DNA from: Vagococcus fluvialis bH819
Lineage (GTDB): Bacteria; Bacillota; Bacilli; Lactobacillales; Vagococcaceae
NCBI RefSeq assembly: GCF_900163795.1
Contig: NZ_FWFD01000019.1
Coordinates: forward strand, 1 to 59,671
Direction of reading: 5' to 3'
Length of the DNA stretch: 59,671 bases
In this document: positions 24,897 through 35,000 of the stretch, one piece after another
Layout: each line of letters opens with the position of its first letter
How positions within the stretch are numbered: position 1 is the first letter of the stretch
Position numbers and translations under genes: made by a program
The notes under the pieces: model-generated
The model's input: only the letters and a program-made list of their open reading frames with translations
Database searches by the model: none
What the model was told of the DNA's origin: nothing

Positions 24897-26711
24897 CTAT
24901 CCAATAATTTTTTTCAGCATGTTTGGTTTTGATGATTGTTTTTCTTCTTGCAGTTGTGATAAACGCATTTCTAACAATTCATTTTTGCCCGATTCTTTTT
25001 CTAATTTAAGGTTAGCCATGTCTAACTCTTGTTGAGTACGTTTCATTTTTTCTAAATCAACTTCTGCTTTTGCCCGTTCAATTTCAAGTCGTTCTGATTT
25101 CAAACGTAATTCTTCACTGGAAACTTTACGATTATGTTCTTGTTCTTCAAGTTGGCTAAATTCTTTAATTTCAGAAGCCCACAATGGCGTTTTTTGTTCT
25201 AAAATTTCTTGAATTTCTATAATATACTCCATCGCTTTATTCCAAACATCATCATTGGCAAGTTGAATATCTACGGACGTTGAATCAGAAAGTTCCTGTT
25301 TTCCGTCAATCAATAGAACATTTGTAGCATTTTTAACATTGCACCACTCATTGTCGATAACTTCTTCTTTTTTAGCTTTTAATTCGCTTGTAGTAGAATC
25401 TTTGAATGTATCGGTTAGCGATCTAACACGTTCTGATTCTGTAGCAACAACTAAATCATACTCTGCTTGCTGTTTAGCTAAAAATGATTGTAACGCAATT
25501 TGTTGTTCTGCCTGTAATTTTTTCACTTTTTCGTTTGAAATGTTTTCTTGCTTTTCAGTGAAATCAGCAATTCTCGTTTGTGCTGTTTCATTTAACATTT
25601 CTAATAATTCGGCTTTATTTTCAATTGCTTTTTCTTCATAGTTAACGCCCCAAGCCCTCGTTACACCTTTTTTCAAGCTAGATACATATTCACTTACCAA
25701 ACGGCTTGTTTCAGTTCTATGATGTTCACGCAAACGCTCGAATTTGACTTCTGATAAAGTTCGCTTAACAAAATCAATGCGATATTTTTCAATTTTGGTA
25801 TTCGTGATCCCTTTACTAGCAATACCAACAAAGTTAATTAAACTTTCTGGACTAAGCTTCTTTTCCATTGTACTTATTGCATTTAGAATAGTATCGTCTA
25901 TCTCCACATATTCTTCATAAGGTACAAGTCTAACTGATTCATGTTTCTTTTGAATAACAGGTACATGATATTGTTGATTAGCCGGACTGTAGCCACCTTC
26001 CGGAATTTGACTACTTGTAGCCGGATAAAAACTTTCTGGCTGATTTATGTCAGTTTCTTCTGGGTCTTCGTAATAATCGTCTTCATCGATCAATTCATCA
26101 TCTTGAATCATAAGTGATTCTGGATCGTCAGCTTGTAAGTCTTCGCTTCCATCATTGGCCAACGTGTCACTTTCGCTAACTACTACCGGATCGGGTTCAT
26201 ATTCTAATTCGTCTTCTGGTTCAAAGATACTTTCAGTCAAATTAGTATTAGTAATCGTCTCTTTAGCTTTTTTCTTTAAAAACCCTAGTGAAAATTTATT
26301 ATTTGAAGCCGGCACGTTTTTTTCGTTATGACCGTTGTTATTTTCTAATGGCCGAATATCTGGCTCATTTTTGAATTGGTTGTTAAATGCTAAAAATAAA
26401 TCATCTGGATTGCTTAAAACATCTGCATTTAGAGAAAGTAACTGCTGTTCAATCTCTTGCATAATGTCTATCGCTTTTCCGCCAATAGAAAAAGGCGTGA
26501 CTGAAATAACATCAAATGCTAATGTATCACCTTCTTGTTTATCTTGACATACCAAAGCAATTTCAGATTGGTACTTCCAATTATTTTGAATCCAATTAAT
26601 TAAACTGTCCACTTCTTTTAAAGAATACTTGTTTTTGCTTTTAAAATCTTTATTTTTTCTCAAAATCTTTTTGTCTACCGCTTCAAAACTAAATTGAAAT
26701 CTATTATCCAT
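24897..26711 (-). CDS. Large coiled-coil protein of the transfer operon
   Basis: A 604-residue cytoplasmic protein from ATG 26711 (AAAGGA). The first 110 residues form a small domain, residues about 150-240 are very acidic and disordered, and residues about 330-600 are a long coiled coil (EKVKKLQAEQQIALQSFL, EELRLKSERLEIERAKAEVD). No membrane segment is visible. No family recognised; it may be a scaffold or cytoplasmic adaptor for the coupling protein. Confidence 0.75.
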   Translation of the reverse strand: MDNRFQFSFEAVDKKILRKNKDFKSKNKYSLKEVDSLINWIQNNWKYQSEIALVCQDKQEGDTLAFDVISVTPFSIGGKAIDIMQEIEQQLLSLNADVLSNPDDLFLAFNNQFKNEPDIRPLENNNGHNEKNVPASNNKFSLGFLKKKAKETITNTNLTESIFEPEDELEYEPDPVVVSESDTLANDGSEDLQADDPESLMIQDDELIDEDDYYEDPEETDINQPESFYPATSSQIPEGGYSPANQQYHVPVIQKKHESVRLVPYEEYVEIDDTILNAISTMEKKLSPESLINFVGIASKGITNTKIEKYRIDFVKRTLSEVKFERLREHHRTETSRLVSEYVSSLKKGVTRAWGVNYEEKAIENKAELLEMLNETAQTRIADFTEKQENISNEKVKKLQAEQQIALQSFLAKQQAEYDLVVATESERVRSLTDTFKDSTTSELKAKKEEVIDNEWCNVKNATNVLLIDGKQELSDSTSVDIQLANDDVWNKAMEYIIEIQEILEQKTPLWASEIKEFSQLEEQEHNRKVSSEELRLKSERLEIERAKAEVDLEKMKRTQQELDMANLKLEKESGKNELLEMRLSQLQEEKQSSKPNMLKKIIG

Positions 26712-26729
26712 TATCAACTTTCCTTTCTT

Positions 26730-26767
26730 AAAAAAAAAGAGAGAAGCATTTTTTATTTGCTTCCCTC
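26730..26767 (-). terminator. Internal terminator after the VirB2-like gene
   Basis: On the minus strand GAGGGAAGCA-loop-TGCTTCTCTC followed by nine T. It lies between the pilin-like gene ending at 26777 and the start at 26711, leaving no room for a promoter. It may raise the relative level of the pilin transcript. Confidence 0.88.
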
Positions 26768-26776
26768 AAAGATATA

Positions 26777-27052
26777 TTAAAATCCACCAACTGATTTAAT
26801 TGTATTCCCAATAGTTGATGCCCCAAACACGATACAAGCACCAATAACAATATACGTTAACCATTTTTTAGCTGTTCTTGATGGCCCTTCACCAAATAAG
26901 AACATTAAACCAGTAACAGATACACAGAAAATGATTACTGATAATGATACACCTTGTAGTTTTCCTGTCATATTTGACATAAATTTATTAACGTTATCAA
27001 AGAAGTCCATTCTTTGTAGTACACCTAATTTTGATAAAACATTTGTAAACAT
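26777..27052 (-). CDS. VirB2-like pilin/channel subunit
   Basis: A 91-residue protein with two hydrophobic segments (VSLSVIIFCVSVTGLMFLF, shown in part, and WLTYIVIGACIVFGASTI) separated by a short polar loop GEGPSRTAKK, the topology of VirB2/TrbC subunits. It is followed by a strong terminator, in keeping with high expression. It probably forms part of the T4SS channel. Confidence 0.7.
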   Translation of the reverse strand: MFTNVLSKLGVLQRMDFFDNVNKFMSNMTGKLQGVSLSVIIFCVSVTGLMFLFGEGPSRTAKKWLTYIVIGACIVFGASTIGNTIKSVGGF

Positions 27053-27071
27053 TTTTTCACACTCCTAATTT

Positions 27072-27320
27072 TTATTTGCTTTTATTTACTGCTAGTAATT
27101 CTGCAACAGAGAAACCGCCTAAAAATTCATTTAACAAGGCTTCTCTAGCTTCTTTGACAACTTTTTTGTCAAAAGCCGTAGGCGTTAGCCCTTGACTTTT
27201 AATAATTAAATCCGTATCAATTAGTAATTGATCCTTTTTAGTTGCCCGTCTCTTTTTTTCTTCTTTTTTAGTTTCTGGAACTTGCGTAGAATTGTTATTA
27301 CTAGGTACTGTATGATTCAT
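27072..27320 (-). CDS. Small charged protein in the pilus region
   Basis: An 82-residue soluble protein with a polar N-terminus (NNNSTQVPETKKEEKKRR) and a helical C-terminal half (ALLNEFLGGFSVAELLAVNK). Not recognised. It lies between pilin-like genes with close spacing, so it should be co-expressed. Confidence 0.65.
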   Translation of the reverse strand: MNHTVPSNNNSTQVPETKKEEKKRRATKKDQLLIDTDLIIKSQGLTPTAFDKKVVKEAREALLNEFLGGFSVAELLAVNKSK

Positions 27321-27332
27321 GTATATTCCCCT

Positions 27333-27476
27333 TTACATTTTAATAATTCGTTTTTGATTAATTACTTCTATTATCCCTAGAATTTCTTCCCAATGTGTTG
27401 AAATAATTGCTATCACTCCAACCATTACAATAAATCCGGCAGATAGTAGCATTATCCGAGCTAAATTATCGTCCAT
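27333..27476 (-). CDS. Short pilin-like protein, 47 residues (MDDNL type)
   Basis: A short gene with start ATG 27476 and a GGTGG ribosome binding site. The product starts MDDNLARIMLLSAGF and is one hydrophobic helix followed by a short polar tail (EVINQKRIIKM). It is related in its first residues to the 49-residue protein at 31481-31630 (MDDNLNKIMWAIGIL). Together with the TadB/TadC and CpaF genes these look like Flp-type small pilins without an obvious prepilin peptidase site. Confidence 0.7.
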   Translation of the reverse strand: MDDNLARIMLLSAGFIVMVGVIAIISTHWEEILGIIEVINQKRIIKM

Positions 27477-27488
27477 ATTAAAACCACC

Positions 27489-27848
27489 TTATCGAATTTG
27501 AGAAACTGAATTCCCACCGAAAACTAGGTTCACATCTGGTATCGGTAAAAATACGATTGGAATAGTTGCTATTACTTGATAGTCAACTTGTGAACCGTAA
27601 TCAAGTTTTTTATTTAATTGACTACTTTTAATTGTATATTTACCGCCGAAATTTTCTTTTGAATGTTTATTAATATTATTGACTGCTTCGGTTGTTAAGC
27701 CACCAGAACGCTCAATTTGATAGTTAACAGATTGCTTAAATGTGTTAACATCTTGTACTTGAAACATAAATAATCCGGCACTAACAACGGTCAATATCAA
27801 CATAAAACCAATGTAAATTTTTGCTAATTCAGCGATTCCATGTTCCAT
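27489..27848 (-). CDS. TadE-like pseudopilin
   Basis: A 119-residue protein with one N-terminal hydrophobic helix (LAKIYIGFMLILTVVSAG) right after a short polar leader MEHGIAE, and a C-terminal soluble domain rich in beta strands. This is the layout of TadE/TadF-type minor pilins. It follows the two TadB/TadC-like genes directly. Confidence 0.6.
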   Translation of the reverse strand: MEHGIAELAKIYIGFMLILTVVSAGLFMFQVQDVNTFKQSVNYQIERSGGLTTEAVNNINKHSKENFGGKYTIKSSQLNKKLDYGSQVDYQVIATIPIVFLPIPDVNLVFGGNSVSQIR

Positions 27849-27866
27849 AAAATCAACCTTTCTTTT

Positions 27867-28688
27867 TTAAAAGTTAGATAGAAACATTTCTTGAATTGTT
27901 TGTAATATTCTGGCCGTTCCAATACCAACCATAATAATCATTACTGACATTACAAACTTAGTTGGATAAGTATTAAATTTACGTGATTTATACTCTATGA
28001 TCGAATCTATTCCAATCATTAATTCATGAGAAGCCATTTCATCTAATTCTTTAACAACATCTAAATCAGCATACCCTTGACTAACATCAAAAATAGTACA
28101 CATAAATAATATACTCATATTAGTTCCAGAAGTACGTTTCGCAAAGTCGATAAATGGCTGAATTTCTTTCGGATTATCTCTCATTTCTTGCATTAATCGC
28201 TGTAATATTTTTTTATCTGTTTCATGATCTAACCGTTTAAGAATTTTATTAAATACGCCATATAAATTACCACCATCTTTTTTTTGTTGCAAATATGGCA
28301 CTAACATTCTTGTAAACTTAGAAAAAGCTAGATGGCGTTCAAATCTAAACTGCTTATAAATCGTATCTACTTTCATAGATTGTAAAACATATAACGCCAC
28401 CGCTACTGCTGTAGTGATCCCTACAAATTGAAACTTCCCAAATCCCAAAGATAACAAGCCACCTATAGAAATAGTAACCACCGCATTAATCACTCTTTTT
28501 CTTTGCCATTTCAAAATAAAGCTTTTGCTATTACCCATTTCTAAAAGTTTTTCGTATCTATCATTACCTAACAAGTCGATAAAAACACCGTTTTTCCGTC
28601 TGGTTATTTTAACTTTGTTTTTTTGGGAACTTTTAATAATATTCTTTGTTCCTTTTTTCATTTTGTAACTTTCAACAAATTTTTTCAT
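27867..28688 (-). CDS. TadC/GspF-like pilus assembly membrane protein
   Basis: A 273-residue protein with membrane helices at about residues 70-105 and at the C-terminus (FVMSVMIIMVGIGTARIL), and a cytoplasmic helical domain between them (RMLVPYLQQKKDGGN, LQRLMQEMRDNP). It is the second of two adjacent type II secretion F-domain-like proteins, as in tad loci. It probably forms the inner-membrane platform of the pilus with its neighbour. Confidence 0.7.
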   Translation of the reverse strand: MKKFVESYKMKKGTKNIIKSSQKNKVKITRRKNGVFIDLLGNDRYEKLLEMGNSKSFILKWQRKRVINAVVTISIGGLLSLGFGKFQFVGITTAVAVALYVLQSMKVDTIYKQFRFERHLAFSKFTRMLVPYLQQKKDGGNLYGVFNKILKRLDHETDKKILQRLMQEMRDNPKEIQPFIDFAKRTSGTNMSILFMCTIFDVSQGYADLDVVKELDEMASHELMIGIDSIIEYKSRKFNTYPTKFVMSVMIIMVGIGTARILQTIQEMFLSNF

Positions 28689-28712
28689 ATAAACTCCTTC
28701 CTACCAGACCGA

Positions 28713-29534
28713 TCATAAGCTCATAATTTCATCATCAAAATACTTTTTAAAAAAACCACTAATCAACGTTGAAATTACGGCCATGTATACCCCGCTAGTA
28801 ATCCAACCGATTATATGCCTTGAATATTGATTGTAATATTGTTCTGGCGTATTAGAAAAAATAGCCATAATTATGAATAAAAAGATTGCAGATAACATGA
28901 TCTTCATATTCATTAAGTGGCCATTTTTAATGGATAGAAATTTATTTGTTTTTAGCAAAACGTCTTTATGATGTGTTTTTATTTGTTTAAACGTATCAAC
29001 ATTTTCCCTACCTTCATAAATTGAAGTTTCAAGTTGTTCTAAGTATTGACAAAAGACAACATCTTTTTCATACTTTTTACTAATCATAGAAAATGCTTTT
29101 GATACTTGAAAACGATCAGCTCCCGTTGTACGAGCCAACAAAACTTCAACGTCTTCTTTTAATTCACCACTTAAACGACTTGCTACTATTTCTAAAGCCT
29201 TTGAAACGGTCTTATTTTTATCAGTTAAAATTTGCGTCATGCTATTGATAAAAGAATTTCTTTCGTTCAAACTAGCCATTTCGTATGCCCTTTTAATTGA
29301 TTTGGGCATTATTACTTTAAGGCCGTAAACAGCCCCCAAAACAGCGAATCCAAGTGACACCCACCAATAGAAAAGTAATAAAAAACTGAATAAGGCTAGA
29401 AAAAATGCCGGTATACCAACATAATTCAAGTAATCTTTGTGGTTTATCGGCTTTCCATAAGCAACTTGAATAGCGTTTAGTTCATTTAGATCCACAAGCC
29501 CTTTTCTTTTTGTTGTAACTTTTTTTATATCCAT
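28713..29534 (-). CDS. TadB/GspF-like pilus assembly membrane protein
   Basis: A 273-residue protein with two helices near residues 38-75, a cytoplasmic helical F domain (SFINSMTQILTDKNKTVSKAL in part; EDVEVLLARTTGADRFQVSKA), and two C-terminal helices. The ATG overlaps the stop of the CpaF-like gene at 29534, so translation is coupled. The set CpaF-TadB-TadC is diagnostic of a Tad-like pilus or pseudopilus. Confidence 0.75.
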   Translation of the reverse strand: MDIKKVTTKRKGLVDLNELNAIQVAYGKPINHKDYLNYVGIPAFFLALFSFLLLFYWWVSLGFAVLGAVYGLKVIMPKSIKRAYEMASLNERNSFINSMTQILTDKNKTVSKALEIVASRLSGELKEDVEVLLARTTGADRFQVSKAFSMISKKYEKDVVFCQYLEQLETSIYEGRENVDTFKQIKTHHKDVLLKTNKFLSIKNGHLMNMKIMLSAIFLFIIMAIFSNTPEQYYNQYSRHIIGWITSGVYMAVISTLISGFFKKYFDDEIMSL

Positions 29535-30976
29535 TATTCGACCACCTCTAATAGAACACTATCGTCAGTTTGATCCTCGATTTCTTCCGGTTCTGTTGGA
29601 AATTCAAATTCAATAAATCTTTCGTGCATACGTTCTCTGAATTTCTCTGACAATTCACCGCCTACCTCACAAATAAATTCACCTCTAACGAATTTTTGTT
29701 TAAACAAAGTCACTGTTTCGTTTTGGTTAAATTCAACTACTTCATTAAGGTATCTGATTGTTTTTCCATCAACTTTAACACTCTTGATATGACAACCAAA
29801 ATCAAAGTATCTATTAATATCCGATTCTACTGATTCCTCGTTAATGTCGTAACCAGACGCACACATATTAACAAACCTTCTAGGAATCGCTCTACAATCA
29901 ATCGCATGGAGCGTAGTTATAACCGAGTGTCCGGACAAAATAGCTTTTAACATTTCATAAGCTTCCTTATCACGAGTTTCCGCTACGATTATATATCGTG
30001 GCTCATTTCTAAGACTTTGTGATACTAAATCAGATATTGACAGCCCATTACCAGTGACCCAAGAAAAAATATCTTTATCTGGAAATAAAATTTGGGCGTG
30101 TGTTTCTTGTACATCTTCAATCATCACGATACGATCAATCGGATCAATAAAACTTAATAATAATTTTTGAAATTCTGTTTTACCCGTTCCTGTTTCACCG
30201 GATATAACAATATTGCTTTTTGTTCGCACAACCTTTTCAAAAAATTCAAGCATGTAATCTGGTGCAAAATGGTGAAAGTTTTCTCTATCTAATGCTAATC
30301 GAGGTCTTGCCACACGCATTGCCACCGTTGTTCCAGTTGGAGCATTAGTTTGGTAAGTAGCTGATATACGAAGATTTTTAAACATTCCGTTAAAAATCGG
30401 ATTGCCGTCATTAATTTCTAAGTCATTAGCTACAGCATACTTAGATACTACTTGATCCATATACTTTTGAGTTATCCCAACTTTTTCACCTTCAACGATC
30501 CATTTATTATCATTTGTTTTAACTGACAACAACTTTCCGTTCCAACCAATATCAGTGATCCTATCATCTAATAGGATTTTTTCAATTACACCAGTTCCGA
30601 CACATTCACGAACAATATATTCAGCTTTTTCTCTCGCTTTTTTAGTGTCACTACCAAGAATGGCCTTGTATTGTTTCAATACTGTTTCTACCAGATTAAC
30701 CCTTATAGTGTCGTCTGTAAGACCATCTAATACCTCTTTACTATAATAAGTTGTTATATCGTCACGAATTGCGTCTAAACGATCATCTGATACCGGCTTT
30801 TCCATTCCAGAAATATCAGTAGTTAAAAAATCAACTAATTCATCTTTAGTCAATGCTTCTACTACAGGTGATTTCTTACCAAAATCAAAAGAAGGAACAA
30901 AACTTTTTTTAGGTTCTTTAAGTGGTTCATTCACGACAACTGCCTTTTCTGGATTTTCGCTTTTTATAATTCTCAA
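29534..30976 (-). CDS. CpaF/TadA-type secretion ATPase
   Basis: A 480-residue hexameric ATPase for pilus assembly. Walker A ISGETGTGKTEFQKLL at about residue 262, Asp box VMIEDVQETHA, Walker B region RNEPRYIIVAETRDKEAYEML, and His box GHSVITTLHA. The N-terminal domain (EYIVRECVGTGVIEKIL, DRITDIGWNGK) is that of CpaF. It could alternatively act as the VirB11-like ATPase of the T4SS, but the TadB/TadC neighbours favour pilus assembly. Confidence 0.9.
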   Translation of the reverse strand: MRIIKSENPEKAVVVNEPLKEPKKSFVPSFDFGKKSPVVEALTKDELVDFLTTDISGMEKPVSDDRLDAIRDDITTYYSKEVLDGLTDDTIRVNLVETVLKQYKAILGSDTKKAREKAEYIVRECVGTGVIEKILLDDRITDIGWNGKLLSVKTNDNKWIVEGEKVGITQKYMDQVVSKYAVANDLEINDGNPIFNGMFKNLRISATYQTNAPTGTTVAMRVARPRLALDRENFHHFAPDYMLEFFEKVVRTKSNIVISGETGTGKTEFQKLLLSFIDPIDRIVMIEDVQETHAQILFPDKDIFSWVTGNGLSISDLVSQSLRNEPRYIIVAETRDKEAYEMLKAILSGHSVITTLHAIDCRAIPRRFVNMCASGYDINEESVESDINRYFDFGCHIKSVKVDGKTIRYLNEVVEFNQNETVTLFKQKFVRGEFICEVGGELSEKFRERMHERFIEFEFPTEPEEIEDQTDDSVLLEVVE

Positions 30977-30990
30977 TTCTTCACCTCATT

Positions 30991-31371
30991 CTAACTTTCG
31001 GCAAAATTAACAACACAAGTTGCTTGATATTCTTGACCATCACCAACAACTTTAACCCTTATTGCTTTAATGCCATCTGAACTGTCCGGCAAATAATCAA
31101 ATGTATAAGATAATGTTTTTGATTTTACCAATTTACTTTTTTCAAAACTTTTCTTAAAATCTTTTTCAAAATCAGATTTCATTATTTTAAATTGACCCTG
31201 TTTAACTCTTGTACTATCATCACGATTAGCAATAGCCGTTGTTCTCAACGTTTCAGTAATGCCTTTAACATTGGAATCTTGCGTAAAACTAAGCATGGAA
31301 TTATTCAAGATTAACGTCATAAAAAACCCACCTATACATATTATTAAGAATATTTTCGGTATATCTCTCAT
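30991..31371 (-). CDS. Pseudopilin-like membrane protein
   Basis: A 126-residue protein with one N-terminal hydrophobic helix (IFLIICIGGFFMTLILNN) and a soluble domain of strands and helices (LSYTFDYLPDSSDG, AIRVKVVGDGQEY, ATCVVNF). Its place right before CpaF suggests a minor pilin. It starts about 20 bases after an intrinsic terminator. Confidence 0.65.
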   Translation of the reverse strand: MRDIPKIFLIICIGGFFMTLILNNSMLSFTQDSNVKGITETLRTTAIANRDDSTRVKQGQFKIMKSDFEKDFKKSFEKSKLVKSKTLSYTFDYLPDSSDGIKAIRVKVVGDGQEYQATCVVNFAES

Positions 31372-31388
31372 TAGATAGCCACTTCCTT

Positions 31389-31432
31389 AAAAATAAAAAA
31401 CACACAAAAATTTTCTTTTTGCGTGTTCTTTA
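31389..31432 (-). terminator. Internal terminator after the 49-residue pilin gene
   Basis: On the minus strand AACACGCAAAAA-GAAAA-TTTTTGTGTGTT is followed by a T-rich tract. It is 20-30 bases before the next start at 31371, with no promoter between. It probably creates an abundant short transcript for the pilin. Confidence 0.85.
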
Positions 31433-31480
31433 TATAGTTTACTTACACATCAATAACTTGTGTAGATTTTTTCGTGTTTA

Positions 31481-31630
31481 CTAATTGAAACCATTAGTAA
31501 GCTTTGATTTTACAACATCAACAACCATTGTTGTTAATTCTGGGAATGCTTTTCCGGCAACCAAGATGATACCCCCAACAAGTCCAAGAATACCGATAGC
31601 CCACATGATTTTATTTAAATTATCGTCCAT
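31481..31630 (-). CDS. Short pilin-like protein, 49 residues (MDDNL type)
   Basis: Start ATG 31630 with GGTGG ribosome binding site, stop TAG at 31483. The product MDDNLNKIMWAIGILGLVGG continues with a hydrophobic helix and a polar tail (VVKSKLTNGFN). A strong terminator follows, so it is a good candidate for the major pilin of the Tad-like apparatus. It is related to the 47-residue product at 27333-27476. Confidence 0.75.
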   Translation of the reverse strand: MDDNLNKIMWAIGILGLVGGIILVAGKAFPELTTMVVDVVKSKLTNGFN

Positions 31631-31648
31631 TATTACACCACCTTTCTA

Positions 31649-32014
31649 CTAATTAACTTTCTCCTTAAAAAAAAGAAGTGACTTATCAATAATATTGATT
31701 ATAAAAGTTTTTACATTGCCGGCAAATTTTTCTACCACATAGTAACTACTGATAATAAACGCAACCACTTGATTACTTTTAAAACGATCAGCATAAACAT
31801 CAAGATTAATGCTCTCGATGTCACCAGAGATAGCTTTCATTGCCATGTCCTTTATAACCGCCATATTGATTTCAAACACAAAACGCAAAACATAGAATCC
31901 AAAGCTAAACAAAGCAAAGTATACGCTCAATTTGATTATTTTTTTTTGACCGCTTCTATACTCACGCCTTACATCAAAAACGCTGTTCCCATAACCCGAA
32001 CTATGCACTCTCAT
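31649..32014 (-). CDS. Membrane protein of the pilus/adhesin region
   Basis: A 121-residue protein with a basic N-terminus, one clear helix (LSVYFALFSFGFYVLRFVF) and further hydrophobic stretches. Not recognised. It lies between the thioester adhesin and the major pilin candidate on the same message, so an assembly or anchoring role is likely. Confidence 0.65.
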   Translation of the reverse strand: MRVHSSGYGNSVFDVRREYRSGQKKIIKLSVYFALFSFGFYVLRFVFEINMAVIKDMAMKAISGDIESINLDVYADRFKSNQVVAFIISSYYVVEKFAGNVKTFIINIIDKSLLFFKEKVN

Positions 32015-32063
32015 TTTGATTTTCTCCTATTCGCTTTGCTGATTAAAGACTAACAGATAGATA

Positions 32064-35000
32064 TTAATTACGCAACCATTTTTTTTGCGATTCTGTCCAA
32101 CCATTAGGAACCTTAGTGTCTGGATAAATCGGCTCTAATAGAATAGAATCTTTATGTACTGTCTTACTACCAATAGTGGCATACATAAAAGCATATACTT
32201 CCATTGGGTTAACAACTTTGAATTTAAATTGATTTACACCAATGACACCTACATTCTGAAATTCTGGACTGTAGACCCCTAATGTATCTATCCAAATCGG
32301 AACATATAACCCTCTGCCCCCTTCAATCAACTTGTACTCACTACCATTTGTTGATGTACTTAAATACGAATTACCGGTTTTTTCCTCGATCATTATCTTT
32401 GGCATTTTAATTGATAATTCTTGTTTTGTTTTTTCCTTATCAGCCTCAACAATTTCCATTTCATAATAAGATAAACCTTTTTCTTTTTTTAGCGTCATAG
32501 ATGTATCAAGTAAGTTTTCTGTTACATAAAGCCTAGTTTCAAGTTCTGGCATTTCAGAAGTATCTTTATTAATAGGATTTTGATAATTCACTATAAAATT
32601 AAACTCTCTAGAATAACCACTTTGAACATCTTTAATCGCTGTCAAGTTAATATTAAACGTTTCATAATCGTATTCTGTCTTACTAGGATTTTCCCGATTT
32701 ACTAAAGTTCTAACAACACCAGAATAACTTAATTTTGCGTCCTTTGAAGAATTCGCAGTTAACATTCTTTCGCTAGCGGTGTAACCTTCTAAAGATAAAA
32801 ACTCTTGCCCCTCATTGAAGTTTGATAAAGAGTAAGAATTTTTGTCAACGACTATCAACTTAAAAGAAAAATCATCTTTAGAATCTGCTAGTAGAAAGTT
32901 TTCTACAGGTAGTTTAAGTTCTATTCCATCATTAGTCGTTAACTCTAACAAAGTATATTCTTTTGAATACAACACTTTTTGAGTTTTTTTAGGCGTCACT
33001 TCTAATTTAATCTTAGCTTTTAAATCGTTCGCATTAGCATTAGGAATAAAGCTACTAAGACTTGACCTAACCTTTGCTTCAAGACCGTTTTTAAAATTCT
33101 TCGTATCAATTGTCACTTCATCTAGTTGGATAACGTGATTAATAGAATAATAATAAAAAGAAACAACTTGACTACTTGTAGCCTTTCCGTTGTATTCCTT
33201 ATCCCCTAAATCTTCTGCAAAATAAAAAGGGATTTCTTTATTATTAATTTTAAACTTGCCGTTAGACATAGCTTTAAATAGATATTTTTCACCACGATAC
33301 AACGGTATTTTTGTGTTTTCCATCGTTGCTAATACCGTTTTTTTATCAGATTTATCAACGATCGAGTGATTAACAGTCATTTGATATACCGGCAATACAC
33401 TTGATACATTATTTGAATCCACTGATAACAAACCAACTTCTAACTTTCCGTTATGTATCATTTTTATATCTAACTTTTTCTCCGTAAATATTGATTCTTT
33501 AAACTTTAAAGTTGTTTTAAGAGTATACGAATGATTATAAAAATCCGCACTCGCTAAAGTTGTTGCTTTAGCAGTACCGGTAACTATCCCTGTAGTTGAA
33601 TCAAATTTAACATCAAATAAATTCGTGACATTCGTTTGTTTTTCATTTAGAACTAAAACCTCTTTTACCTCAACTTTAGAAAAATCAAAACGATCTGTAA
33701 GCTGAACTTTCGTTAAATTCTTATCTCCAGATTTACGGATCACACTAGATAATACTTCGTAAGAAAAACTATCATCTGAAAACAACGTATTATTAATAAC
33801 GTTTTTTTCGTCACTATCGGAAACTGTTTTAGAAACAGCAATCGAATAATTATTTTTTATTGCGATCTTATAAGGGACAGAAACTGTATTTTTCGTTGTA
33901 ATAGTAAACTTATACTGACTGTTATCTAGTGTATATCCTGTTACGGTTGCCGTTTCTTGTAAATAATAATCACCTATAGGTATATCTTTTACAGTCAACT
34001 TGCCTGTTGCGTTTGTTTTCAATCCAGTTTTATAATCTTTTTTATTCTTTACATCATATATTTTAAAAGTTACATTGTTTAACGGTTTCCCGTCTACAGT
34101 TCCGGTTTTAGTAACTTCTAAAACACCAGTACGATTCACATTAACTGTCAGTGTAGCAACATTCTTTCTGTAAAGACCCGTAACTAGCTTTTGAGCCGAT
34201 CCGCTATTCCAAACATATTGTGGTTCCGCCTTAGCTTGTGCTTCTGTAACGCCTTTTGAAATCACAACTTTAATTTGATTTGCAGTGGCGTTGTTAGTAT
34301 TAACCGTTATAGTTTTCCCACTAATTTTAGCCGTTCCACCATTCGACACGCTACTTATGCTTACATTTTTTTCAGAATTAGTAATCGTGAAAGTTGCATT
34401 TTGACCTTGATTAACAGTAACAGACGTTCTATTAAATTTGGTAACTTGTTGAATCAATGTAGCACTATTGTTAATTACCTTTTTAGCATTTCCGATAGAC
34501 GTTCGCCAGTTAGGAGTTATAGATACAGAACGTGGCTTAGTAGGCACGTTATCCCAAATAGCTAACTGTGTAGCTAAATAATTAGTTTGATTATATCCTC
34601 CGGTTTGTCTATATGCAGTTACCAAAGCCGAAACCCTTTCAGCTTGCTTAACGCTCAAAAAGCTTGTTAAATTCGCCGATGTGTATGAAACACCTGTGGC
34701 AATTCCGGGTTCTAAACAAAAAGCGTCCTTACCATTTATCACTTTTCGAGTAGAATAGTTTTCTGTATAAGAACTACCGTTGTTTAGTATGATATAAAAA
34801 ACCCAACCATAACCAGAGGGCGGACTAATAAGTGTCGTTGATAATTTAGACGTTGCATAAGCAACGATTGCTTTATTTCTAGCTTTAAAACCACTAGGAA
34901 TATCATTCATATTTTTAGTTTCTTCTAAAATCCTTTCAACGAAAAAAGTTTTCGTTTTTTCATGGATTTCATCTTGTTCAACTGTACTGGACGCTTCTTT

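Noticed and set aside
34275-34565. Plus-strand open frames within the adhesin gene
   Set aside because: They are antisense to a continuous, well-supported surface protein gene and lack start signals.
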